A stretch of 64,000 nucleotides of DNA, taken from contig NZ_CP015594.1 in NCBI RefSeq assembly GCF_001647675.1, forward strand, positions 2,666,001-2,730,000, read 5' to 3'. Positions 63,518-64,000 of this stretch are shown in pieces. The translations under genes and the position numbers were made by a program. The stretch comes from Acinetobacter sp. NCu2D-2 (GTDB taxonomy: Bacteria; Pseudomonadota; Gammaproteobacteria; Pseudomonadales; Moraxellaceae). Numbering within the stretch: the stretch's first letter is position 1; the number at the start of each line of letters is the position of its first letter. The notes below the pieces were generated by a model. That model was not told where the DNA came from. It ran no database searches and saw nothing but the letters and a program-made list of their open reading frames with translations.

Positions 63518-63554
63518 CCGAGTAGCCGAAGGCTTTGGGTTGATGGCTACTCGG
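63518..63554 (-). terminator. Terminator between fmdA and fmdB
   Basis: CCGAGTAGCC (63518-63527) and GGCTACTCGG (63545-63554) form a 10-bp perfect stem with a 17-base loop; on the minus strand CTTTTTAA follows. It should reduce fmdA transcription into fmdB. Confidence 0.8.
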
Positions 63555-63588
63555 TGCGAAGCTCAAGTTAAAAACAACAATTTAAAGC

Positions 63589-64000
63589 TTAACGTTTTCT
63601 CCCCCAGAATTTATCGTCATTCAGTGCACCTTTCGGCAAGATATCTTGCTCAAAGATCGATGTTGGTAAAGACACCGTACATGCACAGTTTGGAATATCT
63701 ACGATCCCACCGATACGACCTTCAACAGGTGCAGCGGTTAAAAGCATGTAAGCTTGTGAACCTGTGAAACCGAAGTTTTCTAAGTATTTAATTGCTTTCA
63801 AACATGCTTGACGGTAGGCAACGGTTGCATCTAAGTAGTAGTTCACGTCATTTTCAACGCTAATACCTTCAAACGTTAACCATTGGTCATAGTTTGGTTT
63901 GACATTACTTGGCACAAAGATTGGAGAATCGATGTTGTATTTCGCCATACCGCCTTTGATAAGGTCAAAGCCAACACGGGTTACACCGTCCATCTCAATG
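63589..64000 (-). CDS. fmdA: Formamidase, C-terminal part
   Basis: The last roughly 137 residues of an acetamidase/formamidase-family enzyme; the gene continues past the window edge. Visible marks are VTRVGFDLIKGGMAKY, the LTFEGISVENDVNYYLDATVAYRQACLKAIKYLENFGFTGSQAYMLLTAAPVEGRIGGIVDIPNCACTVSLPTSIF. It releases ammonia from formamide. The neighbouring fmdB supports FmdA over other amidases. The true start cannot be seen. Confidence 0.88.
   Translation of the reverse strand, partial: IEMDGVTRVGFDLIKGGMAKYNIDSPIFVPSNVKPNYDQWLTFEGISVENDVNYYLDATVAYRQACLKAIKYLENFGFTGSQAYMLLTAAPVEGRIGGIVDIPNCACTVSLPTSIFEQDILPKGALNDDKFWGRKR

Noticed and set aside
1..64000. tRNA, rRNA, CRISPR arrays, prophage or defence genes
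   Set aside because: No tRNA cloverleaf, rRNA segment, regular repeat-spacer array, integrase, phage structural gene or recognised defence gene was found on reading both strands. A tRNAscan-SE and PADLOC run would be the decisive check.

Overview
The window is about 64 kb of chromosome from a gammaproteobacterium of the Moraxellaceae, most likely an Acinetobacter. The evidence is an AT-rich base composition, pairings such as katB-ankB and ribF-ileS-lspA-fkpB, many small Acinetobacter-type orphan proteins, and an IS30 element of the Acinetobacter IS18/ISAba125 type. The species cannot be fixed from this sequence alone. Almost all of it is ordinary core genome; mobile DNA is limited to one IS30 element and two copies of one IS4-family element.

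Layout. 1-1.4 kb: end of a PQQ sugar dehydrogenase, a small-RNA locus and an FMN reductase. 1.4-6.4 kb: ribF-ileS-lspA-fkpB operon. 6.5-9.2 kb: nucleosidase, RutR-like regulator, IS30 element. 9.2-14.1 kb: alkanesulfonate operon with two tandem binding proteins, ssuD, ssuC and ssuB. 14.5-20.2 kb: argA, two RcnB-like proteins, small orphans and ubiG-mupP-yciK. 20.4-30.6 kb: dsbA, rph, nadC, ampD, murJ, a GGDEF-EAL protein and rarA. 30.6-33.2 kb: candidate sRNA and dapA-bamC-purC. 33.9-40.9 kb: two transporters, pncA, ytjB/serB and an SCP2 protein. 41.0-42.4 kb: IS4 copy 1. 42.4-49.4 kb: dtd, katB-ankB, an RHH regulator, pncB and rhdA-psd. 49.6-57.6 kb: SPOR protein, argS, orphans, gshA and dsbB. 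57.7-59.0 kb: IS4 copy 2. 59.1-64 kb: lipase-like protein, yqiA-parE, fmdB and the end of fmdA.

How genes work together. SsuA1/A2-C-B import sulfonates and SsuD desulfonates them. DsbA and DsbB form the periplasmic disulfide system. PncA and PncB recycle nicotinamide, and NadC makes NAD de novo. AmpD, MupP and MurJ serve peptidoglycan recycling and export. KatB and AnkB handle peroxide in the periplasm.

Main discoveries. (1) On the minus strand at about 621-499 lies a complete Rsm/Csr-type sRNA locus. Four hairpins present GGA in their loops, the last being the terminator, and an exact GacA box TGTAAG-N6-CTTACA lies at 678-695, about 65 nt upstream of the predicted start. (2) The two IS4 copies each sit inside the stem of a bidirectional terminator between convergent genes, with 10-bp duplications, and the element carries its own inward terminators. 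(3) A second independent sRNA candidate at 30610-30744 has a near-consensus sigma70 promoter, a terminator and a C-rich loop. (4) A 31-bp palindrome stands directly before an RHH regulator gene.
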